Origin: Epinephelus fuscoguttatus
Lineage: Eukaryota; Chordata; Actinopteri; Perciformes; Serranidae
Assembly (NCBI RefSeq): GCF_011397635.1
Contig: NC_064756.1
Coordinates: forward strand, 34,772,996 to 34,836,995
Reading direction: 5' to 3'
Length of the DNA stretch: 64,000 nucleotides
Shown: positions 45,405 through 57,690 of the stretch, one piece after another
Layout of the letters: each line of letters begins with the position of its first letter
Numbering within the stretch: position 1 is the stretch's first letter
Position numbers and translations under genes: made by a program
Notes under the pieces: model-generated
Database searches by the model: none
What the model saw: the letters and a program-made list of their open reading frames with translations, nothing else
What the model was told of the DNA's origin: nothing

Positions 45405-45885
45405 TTAAAGGAGCAGTGTGTAGAATTTAGTGGCATCTAGTGGTGAGGACTGCAGATTGCAACCAGCTGAAACTTCTCCTGGTTAGGATTCCTCAAGGTT
45501 CATGAGGTTTTTACTGGAAGCCGAATCATCCGCAGAGGCGTCTTCCTCTCCAAAACGAACAGACCCAGTGATTTTACCCAGTAAAAAGACAGCATACAGC
45601 ATTTCCAAGTTAAAGAAAATATTTGTTCTTTCAATGCTGTTCAGCTCGTTGCTTTGGGGCTGCTAACTACAGCGGCTGACATGAAAACGCAATTAGCCTC
45701 AACTTGAACCAGTGTCAGGTTCCCTAAGCAGTTTCGTAAGTAGATATAAGCAGCTCATTGTAACGAAAGTGCAACAATCCCTTTTTTTTAAGGTGATTAT
45801 AGATGAAAGAAAATACACTTATTATATTATATTATATTCCATTCCTGCCAATATATTCTTCTGAATCCTACACACTTAACCTTCA
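45405..45885. mobile_element. MITE (TTAAAGGAGCAGTGTGTAG family)
   Basis: The left end ttaaaggagcagtgtgtag and right end ctacacacttaacctt are inverted. The interior tggcatctagtggtgagg and gcagaggcgtcttcctctcc recurs at 9640-10240. It lies just beyond the tgfb1 3' end. Confidence 0.65.
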
Positions 45886-48222
45886 AACACCTCTCATCTG
45901 ATCCTTTGCTGATGGGGATATACCTCACTCAGCATGCACAGAACACACATCAAGACCAGGTTGTGCAATTAGTAAAGACTGTCCACCAGAGATCCACCAG
46001 TGGAAAAGCTTGGCATATGCCAGGTGCATGTGGTCTATTTCTGGGCAAGCAGTAGATGCCTGTTTACTCTGATGAGTGTGGACTGACTGAAGAAGAGCAG
46101 CCCTGCAGGGCTTCACCAACGGCTACGCCAGCACTAGAATTCCCGGACGTACAGCCCCGCTCTTGGCACTGCCTTTACCTGCAAGGATGCACGCCATACC
46201 AACATTTTTTTTTTTTACTATCTCCGAGCACCTCGTCCACCCCCACCCTACCAGCCCCACCCCTCTCCCTCAGTACTCAAGGGATTACTGGCAGCCCACG
46301 AGGCTGAATTGGGAGTGAGGAAAGCAGGTCCAGACCCGTTGGTAAGTCCCAGACTTAAGGGCAGTGACTACATGGAAAATTAAACACACATACTGTACAC
46401 ATGCACATGAAAACACTGAACCCACTGACACACAGCCATGGCTCAAACACATCAACGTCAAATACCTTACATAAGCTCTTTGCTACAGAGTGATGGTGGG
46501 GGATGCTTGTGCTGCTAACAAGGTGACAGTGAGCTGTGCTATCTTGTTCCAAAGCTGGTCATGTTACCCAGGGTTCCTCTGGAAAGCGCAGGAATTTTCC
46601 TCCTGCGAGCCAACACAGAGAGTGCTTGTTTGGAAAGTGCTCTCCAAAGGCAGATAAACAAAGTAAAATGAAACATGATCAACATAATTGAATCCCATTT
46701 TGTCTCACCTCTGAAAATGATTCAGACAGATCTGTTGCCAAGTCTTGATATTTAATGGTGCCGAGGCACAAGATGTGCTGTTTTATCTTGGCAGGGCAGA
46801 TGTAATTGGAATGTTATAAGGGTTTTTTCCTCTAAGAAAACAGGATCATTACCAAAGCCAAACAAGCACAACATGAGTTTTGTTGGAGGAGACAAGATCA
46901 TTAAAATTTGTTTCTAAAGATGCCTGCACCTCCTCCTGCTCAACTTTCTCTATAATGACCAAACAAAGGGTATGACTGACAAGAGACTCATAAATCTATC
47001 ATGGTGTTAATGGAACAGTCCCAGAGGGAAGTCAAACTTAAGTAGGCTTGTCCTTCTAACCAATGTTCATTTCTCAGCAGCTGCTTCCTCTGGAGCCCTC
47101 GGGCATTTTATGGGACTGAAACAAACTGCTGACACCTCCTGCCACATGCTGAAGCACAACCTAGAAAACGCTCCAACCAAAGAGAAAAAAAGGGGCACTT
47201 GAATCCATCACAGTGTGTACGAGTGTTACGCAAGAAAAAAGAGTGAAGAAGGATGCCTGCTGCATTTCAAGGTCAAGCAGGTGTTCTTTTACCGCTAATG
47301 CAATCCACGTGCAGAGTTTATATGACTGCATGAGTAACCGGAAAATTGTTCTGTTGTTGCACTTCATCAGAGCGAATAAGACAATTTTGACATAATTGGC
47401 CCTTTAATTGCATCCATGTGCTGTGATTCGTCCTCTTTTATCTGCAAAAAAATGAAAGGCTCTGTTCCATCTAACGCTGCCTGAAACATTTTCTCTTTGA
47501 GGCACTTTTACAAGTTCACAATGAAAACCGATCATGCCAAACGTAAGCTGATTCGCCACGCCGCCGGTCCCTGAAATGTTATTTTGGGTTCCGTCTTATT
47601 ACAACATCTATGACATTTGCAATTATATGTCCACTGATCTTTTTGCCACAACTGGTCATTAAAAGTGGAGCAGTAAAGCAGGCCGGTGTAATTCCTGTGG
47701 ACTCAGACGGAGCTGACTGTGACCTTAATAACACACTCTGGTGTCCTGCTGCTGCTCAGCTCTGCTTCACAAACACACAGCTGCTTGGAGCCATTGTTGC
47801 TCCAGGTGCTGAATCTGTGAGCATATACACACAAATACTCACACATCAACAAACATGCCTTCCTACTCCCAGTTATGACTGTGTTGTGATTATTTATATA
47901 TATTTTCATATTTTAATTTCAATTTCGATCACCGGCTGCCATTTAATGTCAGTTTAAGACTCTGTAATGATTTATAATCTTCATGAATTTATTTGAAAGA
48001 AACATTGTTACTATTTTACAGCGGTATAAGACCAGCTGTGGCTGGTTTCACACAGAGAGGCATAAGACAAAGGTAAATGGCAAAGCAAACATCATGGCAT
48101 TTATTGTCTTCCTTATAGACACCATGAGACACCAAGCTATACTAAAAGCTACTGGCTGCTTTATATACCTATTATTTACCTATTATTTACCTGGCTGCAG
48201 GTAAACAGGTGGACAAGACCAC
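45886..48222. other. Intergenic, no gene seen
   Basis: Non-coding sequence with a T-run at 46206 and C-rich low-complexity near 46230-46270. No exon with flanking splice sites and protein similarity was found. Confidence 0.45.
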
Positions 48223-48733
48223 TAAAGCCTGATTTATGGTCCTGCGGCGTACCTACGACGTACCTACGTCGTTGCTGTGACGCTGTCGTGAACCCTTCAA
48301 ACTTCTCCGTCACTCCATTTCGTCGCTGTGCAATTCACCGCCAGAGCGGTAGGGGGCTGCGTTCCCTTCCTGAATGGCTATCGTCGTCTCTAGTTGATTC
48401 TTTGTTTAGCTTCCAGCTTTTCCGGTCACAGTGAACAATGGTGACCGAGAGAGAGAGAATCTTGCTGGAGTTGGAGTTGTTGGATTTCAAAGAAAGTATG
48501 TTAATACTGCAACATCTACATCGCAACAGACAATGTTTAAAGATGGCGGGGATGGTGCAATCTGGAAATACGGAACCGGAAATGCGTTGCTACCAAGCAA
48601 ACCAATCACAGCCCTCTCGGTCTGCGCTGGGTCTGTGTCGCCTCGACGTGTAGTTACATTTTTTGGGAGGTGTCATGTACCCTACGACGTAGGTAGGTCG
48701 TTGATTTAACGCAGGACCATAAATCAGGCTTTA
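48223..48733. mobile_element. PIF/Harbinger-like non-autonomous transposon, 511 bp
   Basis: Perfect inverted ends of 24 bases, starting taaagcctgatttatggtcc at 48223 and mirrored at 48710-48733. Subterminal cctacgacgtacctacgtcg motifs recur inverted on the right. On plus, from 48438, a frame opens MVTERERILLELELLDFKES and runs 71 codons; it may be a remnant of an element-encoded protein. The superfamily is assigned from the end sequence by memory. Confidence 0.7.
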
Positions 48734-51700
48734 GGTGGGACCACCACCACATGACATGAAAAATATTTACACAAACCCAACACCATACAATACAAAGAAA
48801 ATAAATCATCTAAATAAAAAAAATCCTATTAATGAATCAATAACCCATAAACTCAAAATATTAATTAACATTACTTGTAACCTCCTTTGCTTCCTGGAAC
48901 TAACCTCAGCTACTGCCATCAGTAAATGTCATCATATCTACTGATAGGCCGATGGCAGTAAACAAGGCAAATATGGACTGATATGCATGTTTGACCAGTA
49001 AATTAATGCATCCCTAAAATCAATATGCGCGTGACTGGTAGTTTGATCCATCATCCAGCATAGATTCCACTGACCCCCTTAATGTAGTGGAAGCCCTGGT
49101 CTTTATTATCTGTTGATACGAGGGGCAAGTAAATACCAACTTCAGTGATTTTGGAAGCCAGAGTAAAATCAATTGCAGTTTGTATTTGCACTTTCCAAAA
49201 AAGATTTGTGATAGTTGTAGTTGTGGATCTAAATCTTTATGTGTGATTGTTTGTGATATATATAAACTAAACTCTTGGAGTCCTTAGAAATTCAAATTGT
49301 CAGCACATTAACTGAACATTGAGATTTTTATGTGAAGGCAGAACTGCTGAATATGCAGAAGGCTGGCGTGAGTTGACAGGTTTTCCCCTCTCCACCTGTC
49401 TTACCTTTCCCGCCGTCCCTCGCACTTCACACCTGCAGTTTAAGCGAAGATGTTTATCGCAGTCTGAGTCAGCAGACCATATCTCTTGCTCCGTCTCTTT
49501 TCCTCTCTCATCTTTATGTTAACCCCTGCTGGCTCTTTGAAAACTCCCGGGCTGTTTGGAGTTATCACCTGAACCAAACAAGGTGGATGATAGGGGATGA
49601 AAACAGATGTCGGTGAGTGAATGAATGGGAAAAAATAAAAGACCACACACCTCTGTTCACTGGCTAAAATGATTAGGCACTAATGTCTACAGAATAAAAA
49701 TGAACTGGGGAAACACATCATATTCACAAATGAAAACCTTTCGTTTCCTTTTCTCCAGATGGTGGCTGTGCTCTTTGGTCATGCACATAACCAGTAGCTA
49801 ACATCATAGCTTAATACACGGAGGATCAAAGACAGAGAAGAAACTCAAAACCTCTTCAAAGCAAAAACTACAAAGGGAAAGTATGATAAACCATGTGAGA
49901 GTGTCTGAGTGTGGTTATAAAGCATGCTGCACCCTGACTCATTTGCTGGACCTCAGTAAGTAAGAAACATTTTCTAAAAAAGGAAAGGTACCAATTACAT
50001 CTCTGGACTGGCTGCTTCTCACGGTACCGCCCCTCCGTTTCCTTCCTTCTTTCTCTCCCTCGCTCTGTTCCTGGACACAGAAGGACAAATCTGCCCCTAT
50101 AAACAGCTACCATCTCCCTGGGTAATAAACAGAGGAGATGATCTGACTCTGGGGTCTGAAAAGACAACATTGGCCATGTAGACTCTACACCCAGAGGAGA
50201 GGCAGCCCCTAAATAGCAGTTTAATCTCACATCACTGACGGAGAAATATGCCCCAGTGGGTTATGGTGACGGTGGGATGGGGGGAAGGGGAATTGGTGAA
50301 GTTTGTCCCATTAGTTCCTTTAAGCAGCCCCTAGCTAGCCTCAATTACATTAGCATGTGTAACTCAGTGAGTTATAAATAAAGGATTTCTTCCAACAGTC
50401 ACTTCTGAAAAAAAAAGCTCTCATCATTAAAAACTGAATACTCATCTTCCAGTGTGTTGGCTTGTCAAGTTTCAACACAACAGTTTTAAATATGTATCAA
50501 CTGTTTTGGTCAACTGAGGGGAAAAAAATGAAACAAGCTGATGGACAGATGGCCTTAATGTTATCACCTTATGAAGTCTTTATGACTCACCAAGTGTAAC
50601 ATTTCACGCTGTTCTAATGCACTGTTTGTGCATATACCTGGGAAAAGTAATGCATCACAGTTCATATGTAACCCACATAACTAGGAAGGCTGTGATCACA
50701 TGGTCAGTGTGCTGATAGGAGTAAAGAAGGAGGTCGTTCACATAAGGAGGCAGTTTAGAGAGTTGGATGGGTCACAAAACACAGGACTTTCCCCCAGGAG
50801 GCCAGTGTCTGTGTCCTGTGTGAAACCAAATGAGTTATTTTAAGCTACATTATCACCATATTTCCTTAACCTACGTAACTTTACTAACCTAACCCTAACC
50901 TATGTAACTTTTCTATCCTAAATCTCCCCTATTTCAACTTAACTTACGTGAACCTACGTAACTTTACTTGCCTAAACCTAACCTATGTAACCATACGTTA
51001 AATATGTAACCTCCCATAAAGAGCACAATGTCATTCGTACGCTAATTTGTTAGATATCATGTTGTATAAGGATATATAAAGCATTCATTTCAGCATTTCT
51101 TTACTAATTGCTGAGAAAAATATTTCAAGACCAACAAAAAAGGTTGTGATTTAGCAACCCATTGCTGTGTTTTTCGCATGTGATTTTCGGGACACATGGC
51201 TTTTTTTCCAGCAGCTTTCCAGCCCCCAAACATTTGTTTTTTTTAGGGAGCTGTCAGTGTGTTTTGAGCTGTTTTTTAGGCACGGGAAGCAATTGTTTTT
51301 TACAGGGACATCACAGCATTTTCATGCCAGGATAGTGTCATGAAAAGAAGGTATTATAAGCCCAAACATGACCTTCTCCTAACCAAACCAAGTGGTTTTC
51401 ATGCCTAAACCTAACCACACATTAACACAGCGTTGTCGAAACTTTAACTTATCCTCTGCTCTAAATCTGTGGTTTGCAAAAAGGTTTAATGCCGATATGT
51501 TTTTCTGGCGATTGGGTCGAAATGCTAACTAGACACTACACCACTACACCACACAATGGCACACTATGTAATGCATTATATAGTGAAAAGTGAATGATCT
51601 TGGATGCACAACCATGACGTTAGAGAAGCCGGTTGAACACAGGCATGCTGGGAGACGGGGAGGGGCTTCAGCTCTCCATAAACCCTTTAGTGAGCTTGGC

Positions 51701-51785
51701 TGAACTGAGGCTGTGACCCTTACCGGTGGGAGTAAACTGAAGTTCAGTCACACTCTATTACTCATCCCACTGCCTCCGTCATCCA

Positions 51786-51786
<1 letters not shown>
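48734..51786. other. Intergenic, no gene seen
   Basis: Repeat-like text at 50860-51010 (cctaacctatgtaac and acctacgtaactttac recur) and 51120-51480 (aaacatgaccttctcctaac). The latter resembles dispersed fish repeats. No coding exon recognised. Confidence 0.45.
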
Positions 51787-51839
<53 letters not shown>

Positions 51840-51956
51840 CAAGGGCAACACTGCTGACTCCAATCATGAGAGGTGTGACGAAAGTCACAAATCACACACA
51901 CATTGGTGTTAAACTGACACAGTGGAAAGAAAGAAATATCATCCCGTTCTGTGAAT

Positions 51957-52001
<45 letters not shown>

Positions 52002-52026
52002 CACGCATACACACGCACATACACAC
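51787..52026. repeat. Two (CA)n microsatellites
   Basis: Near-perfect ac runs at 51787-51832 and 51959-52026, about 125 bases apart. The second is interrupted by acgc and acat units toward its end. Confidence 0.95.
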
Positions 52027-53832
52027 ATAGACACATAGTATCTGTATCACATGGTAACCTGACTCTTCTTATTGGATAAATGGGAGGTTAGGGAGGTGTT
52101 AGCTTGGTACAGGGTCTGTTTCAGATTAGTCAGCCGTGATCTGTGGCCTCCTGGGTCAGTGGGGCTCTCAGCTGTATTGATGGGTGTACAAGGGTTATGA
52201 CAGCAGAGAGAAAGGCTCAGCAGCCTGTTCCTTCATTGCCTCCACTCAGAGGGACATTAGGTCAGCGTGCCCCCACCCCTCCTTCCTCTCCCCACTGGCT
52301 CTGAATTCCCCAATGAACAACACATTCCTCCTTCCCAGTCCCTCTGTTTATGACACGCCATCCTTTGAAGCAGCATGTGAGTGTTTGTGTACGTGTATGA
52401 GTATGGTGTGCGTGAATGTGTGTGCGTTCGTGTGTTAGCCTTGAGCAACTGGGCCTTGGTGAAAACATAAACGTTTCAGCATGACACTATCAAAGTTGCA
52501 AGCGTGTGTTTTGAGTGTGTTGTGAGTGTTCCGCTGCTCAGACACACCTGAACAGGTATGATAAGGGCATACATCTGTGTGACAGCTGTTTTTTACATCG
52601 CTGCACCGAAGGCGGAATCTAGGCCAATTGAATTACACAGAGAGAGGGAGAGTGCATGAGAGTGATGGGTGGAGGAGAAAGCTATGAGTCATCACCAAAC
52701 TTGGGATGCGCTAGTTTTAAAAGGCAGAGACTGAGAGGGGCAGACTGGGTGTTGAGACGAAGAAAAACAAACGAGTTTTCTAATTAAAGCAGCCCTGAAG
52801 GAGAGGGAGGGGTGTTAGGGAGTTGGAGGGGGGGGTGGAGGTCAAAGCAAGCTGAGTCATTCCTTTACACCCATTTCCTGCGATCGGGGCACTTTGGGAG
52901 CGGGCAGCAGGGTGAAATTATGTGTTTGGTTTATGCAATCCTTCCTCATTTCTCCTCCCATTCAATGCACTCTCACACGCAATCACATCATACATGTACA
53001 CCCATGAGAGCACCTTCAGACACACTGCGGCATACATGTGCAGTATGTATTTATGCACGTGTGTGCTGTTGCATATATATATATATATGTATATGTATGT
53101 GAAGTTATACCTATGCAGTCAGTGCCATTCAAAATCTACTCTTATTCACTACCTTTGAACTACATCTGATAGCCCACCTGTTATTTTGCACTTTTAAGTG
53201 GGGTTAGCACTGATAACCAGTTCATTTATTGAACAATTATGAGGTACCTGTACTTACCTGTACTATGCAGGATATTCTTAAAAAGCAATGTATAGACTCA
53301 CACAGAACTAATCCCTCTTATTCCTCACTTATGATCCACTGGAAGTGTGTGACAGTGCATTTTTCTCCAGACACTCTGCCCTCTGCATTTATATTCTTAT
53401 TATTTTCTTATTTTTTGTGGCCAGGGCGTTTATGGTCTCATAACCCCACAGTGCTCAGGTGAGGTCGGGGCTTAATAAAAAAGTTTGTGACCAGGTGCCA
53501 GACCGTAAGCAGCGGGCATCTGAGAGACACAGCAACGCAAATACAGTGAGGCAGAATGCCAAACAAGAGTAAATCTGGGGTTGGCTTTTTACTTTCACTT
53601 TCGCTGGCAAGCCTATTTACAGTGACAACAGTCCTGCATAGTATGCCTTTAACTTGAGTATTTCCATTATATGCTTTATCAAACTTCTGCTCTACATTTC
53701 AGATAGTAATATAGTCATTTTTCATCTCCTATTATTTTTAATATATATAATACAGTTAGAAGTTACTTTGCAGATTTCACCTATAAAAACAGATGAATGA
53801 TTGATTAATACAATATTATCTATTTTTATATC
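52027..53832. other. Intergenic, no gene seen
   Basis: Contains a TG-rich patch (52380-52435), a G-rich patch (52800-52845) and a short (AT)n run at 53074-53088. Nothing coding was recognised. Confidence 0.45.
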
Positions 53833-54422
53833 TTAAAGGAATACTTCACTCCTCAAATGATCAGTTATGTATCATTTACTAATTCAGGTTTTATGTTGAC
53901 TTTGGAAAGAAAACGGTTTTGTTTTTTTTCTCGCTTGCCCTCACTGTGAAAGAAAAATCCAAAAAATTTTGATGAATTGAAGTCATAGAGGACCGTGTTT
54001 AACAAAAGCAAAATCACAGATGTCAAAAACATTTTTTTCCAGTCATATGTTCAGTACTTCCCAACACATGCATTTTTGCTAAGTTTACTATTTAAAACTT
54101 ACTATTTAAAGCACTTCCCCATACATAGGCACAGATGAGTAGCACGCCTGCACAGTTTATGTACAAGTGTTTTAAATGGTAACATTTCAGCAAAAATGCA
54201 TGTGTTTGGGAAGCACTGAGCATACAACTGAATAAATGAGACTTAGATTATACTGCAGGAGTTGTGAGAGCTTGTAAATGGATGTTCTGATATCATTTTG
54301 CTGAATACCTGAAGAATTTTCTCTTTTCTGGATTCTTCGTTCACCGGAAGCATCACAAATTTAACATAACACAGGGTGAGTGTTTACAAATGATCATTTA
54401 GGAGGTGAAATCTTCCTTTAAA
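53833..54422. mobile_element. Foldback MITE, 590 bp
   Basis: Left ttaaaggaatacttcac and right gtgaaatcttcctttaa are inverted. Internal cagtacttcccaacacatgc (about 54051) returns inverted as gcatgtgtttgggaagcact (about 54199). Same family as 22038-22657. Confidence 0.75.
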
Positions 54423-57400
54423 CTCCACAATAGTTTGTCACATTATCTCCATCTCAACCAGCTACATTAAAATGTTGTTTCCTCATGAATGCACCAGTAA
54501 TAATGATGAAATCCCATAAATTATATACAGAATAACACAGTATAATGTCAAATCTGTGTAAGGACTACTTTAACTCTTGTGCATTTCTGCTTTTAATACT
54601 TAAGTTAAGATTTTGAATGCATGACTTGTAGTCACTATGGAATATTTTGACGTGCTATTGCTACTCCCATTTACTGTAAATAAATAATCTGAATACTTTT
54701 TACACTACTGCTTTTGATCATGCCCATTTTCCGTATGTTTCAGTTTTGATGTCGCTCTGCTAAAACCCCCTCCTGCCTCTATTTTAAATTACCAAACAAA
54801 AAAAATCAGACTTGACAACACCTGTGGCATACACTCACACACGCACACATCTACAGTGTGTATATAAACACATGTACACAACACACTGAGAGAGAAGGCA
54901 TATGGGTTGCCAGGTATAACAGAACCCAGACTTCAAAAGTGGGCACTAATTCAAGCCAGTCTATCTTAGCATCGGCACCAGCCCGGCCCTCTGGCACTGC
55001 TGAATCATAAAGGCTCAATACACTGAGAGCTCTTCATGCAGCACGCTTTCCCCTAGTGGCACCTGAGCAATCTTTGACAAAATGAATTCAGCATGATCAG
55101 CTTTTTGACCACAGCGATGATAAAGAGAGAAGTCATCAAGTCTACCGCTTTCCACTGAGGTCCAGTGAGAAAAGAGAGGAAGATGCTATCTGTGGTTGAT
55201 TTTTGGTTCAGACCGCCTCATGAACTCCTTTGACTGAGCCGCTGAGTGTGGTCCTCGTTTTCTCTTAGATATACCCGCTGGTCTCATGCACTGCAGATAG
55301 GTGCCAAGAAGCCGTCTGCTCCAGAGAGTACCTAGAATTGACAGTGCCTCCCCAGCCTGGCCACCCAAGTGTACAGGATGTGAACTAATACTTTACAGTG
55401 AGGAATCGTACTCCCTAGAGATTAAAAAAAAAAAAGGCCCAGGGATGAGTCTGGAAGGCACCCAAAGGTCTGTCAGTAGTTAATGCTAACTGACAGGAAG
55501 GTCCAACAGAAAGAGCAACAGGAAGAGGAAACTCTCCCCCTCAACATCCTGGATGGCTTGCTTATGTGTGACTGGATATTTTCAGACACCGCGCAGTGTT
55601 TCTGTATTTGTGCTTCACAGCTGGTATTGACATGGCAAAGTTTTAGTGTCTCATTAGTAACTTGAAAAGCATCTGTGTTCCACTTTGTGTGTGCCCACTA
55701 TTATGCAGCGGTTGGGAAAGTAATGTTGCTCTACTGACTGATATTTACAGTTTGTCTTGGACACTTGTGACATGGCTGTCTGTCTGCTGCTTTGCTTGTT
55801 TGTTATTGCTGTCTGGCCACATCACATCTCAGCTTTTCACGCCACTTGAGATAATTCAACCCCGTTACGAGAGGCTGGGGTGGTTTTCTCCACAGCCTGT
55901 CTCTCTTTCCACCTTGTTTGCAGAGCTGTGTGGAAGTCTTCCTTCCCTTTCAAGTCCCACAGTCATCTAATGGTCAGAGTGTGTGCACGCAGACATCCTG
56001 AGTCACTTATGATGCGGGTTCCTTTCTGTGGGAAAGCTTGACCATGTGTGCCGTGCTCAATCGTTCATTGCTCATAAACAGTAGGAGCACAGCCTGCGAT
56101 GTAAAATAAACTAGCTGCCACAACATGTCGTCGCTACCGTTAACTAGCGTGAAAACAACAACCACGCTGCCAGATGAAAGGGCTGCAGCGGGTCACACAA
56201 CTGCTCTGCGCCACTGTCGCTTTGATAGCTAAACCCAGGGCGCTGCCTTGTTTTATGAGCTCAACTGCTGGAGGGATGCTGTCTAGCACATTAGTCCAAC
56301 TGTGGGGTGTGGGTGTGATGCAGAAAGGTGGTGTAACCTCCAGGTGAAATGAGTAAACAAATACTGCACTGTCTGACTCCAACACAACCCTTTGACCCAA
56401 CCACGTAGCCCTACCTCTCTGTTTTGCATATTCACGTCCAGAGCTAGAGTGTCCAGATTCTTGGTGGGATAGAGCAGTAGGGTAAAGTGTTAGGGCGACA
56501 TGGCCTTCCCCCCTTCAGAGGCACTCTTCAAACTTAGTGCTATGAGAAATCAGCATGATGGCTGCACAACCAACAAAAGAAACCCACAAATGCATTTTCT
56601 TTATTAAAAAAAGTTAAAAGTCCCGATAACCATTGTATTAACTTAGTTCTGTGTTGTTTTAATGTGTTATGGTCTATGACAAACATAACAAAAGAAATCA
56701 CGCTGAGGTAATCTGGGACATCAGGTAAAATGGGTCAAATGAGGTTTAACATTTTGGGCTCTTTAAATATTAGCTGCCAATCATCACAAATATGTTATTG
56801 AATTTTTCTACAAATGTCCAGTCCATTACATGACACAATAATTTTGACTGGGCCAAGATAACAAGGATGAGCACAGCAAAGGGTCAAAAAAAAGCTGTGG
56901 CCCCAGGACTTGAAAGGTGAACCACGTGGCATGTTGATTTTCACTTTGTTTATGAGGGTGTTGCAGCTAAAAGAGTAAGGGTATAACATCAAATATTGCA
57001 GGATGTTGCATTTTAATAGATGTTTGACTTGTAAAATATTTTCACAATACATATTGGTTTTTATGGGAAAGGGTTTTGAGTGAGTAGTTAATACATTTAG
57101 GTAAAATCGAGGCAACCAGGTGCCATAAATTTATGACTTATACTATTGTGTGCCACCCTGTCACATTATATTTTCGGTACTTTAAATATGTCAGAGATGA
57201 TGCAGTGAGTTCATGTCAACCACAATAGTCCAGAATTAGCCATAACTGTTACATGCACGCATGTCCACTGTAGACAATGTGGAACCAAGGAAACAGGCAG
57301 AACAGAAATAGCAAGACAGAAGAGTTGGGGGATCTTTTTTAATGAATAGCCACATGTTACATGAATGATTTAATGAACAATGACTGAACTTATAAATGGA

Positions 57401-57525
57401 TTTAACCATTTAAAAAACAAACATGACTGTCCCATTTTATCTGATCATGACTTCAGGATGATGCAGGGGTTCTTGATGTGGTCAAAGGTCCAAAGTTCAT
57501 AAATGGCATAGAATTTCAAGTTCAA
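54423..57525. other. Intergenic, no gene seen
   Basis: No splice-flanked reading frame with recognisable similarity. Several open frames of 60-106 codons appear random. Short CA-rich and A-rich patches occur (54835-54850, 55425). Confidence 0.45.
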
Positions 57526-57690
57526 GGGGCGTTGGTGGCTTAGTGGTGGCCCATGTACAAGGCTGTTGCCGCAGTGGCCCGGGTTCAACTCCAGCCTGTG
57601 GCCCTTTGCTGCCCGCACTCCCTCTCTCTCTCTCCCCCTTTCACGCTTGTCTGTCCTATCAAATAAAGGCTAAAAATGCCCAAAAAATCA
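57526..57690 (+). repeat. tRNA-derived SINE
   Basis: Starts ggggcgttggtggcttagtg (box-A-like tggcttagtgg) with box B ggttcaact at 57582-57590. A ctctctctccccctttcac segment follows, ending aaataaaggctaaaaatgcc and an A-rich tail. This is a familiar fish SINE layout. Confidence 0.75.

Noticed and set aside
50880-50905. Telomere-like ctaaccctaaccta
   Set aside because: Fewer than three units, within a diffuse repeat; not an interstitial telomere array.
51713-52036. Open frames rich in His-Thr or Cys-Val on both strands
   Set aside because: They are read-through of (CA)n microsatellites, not proteins.
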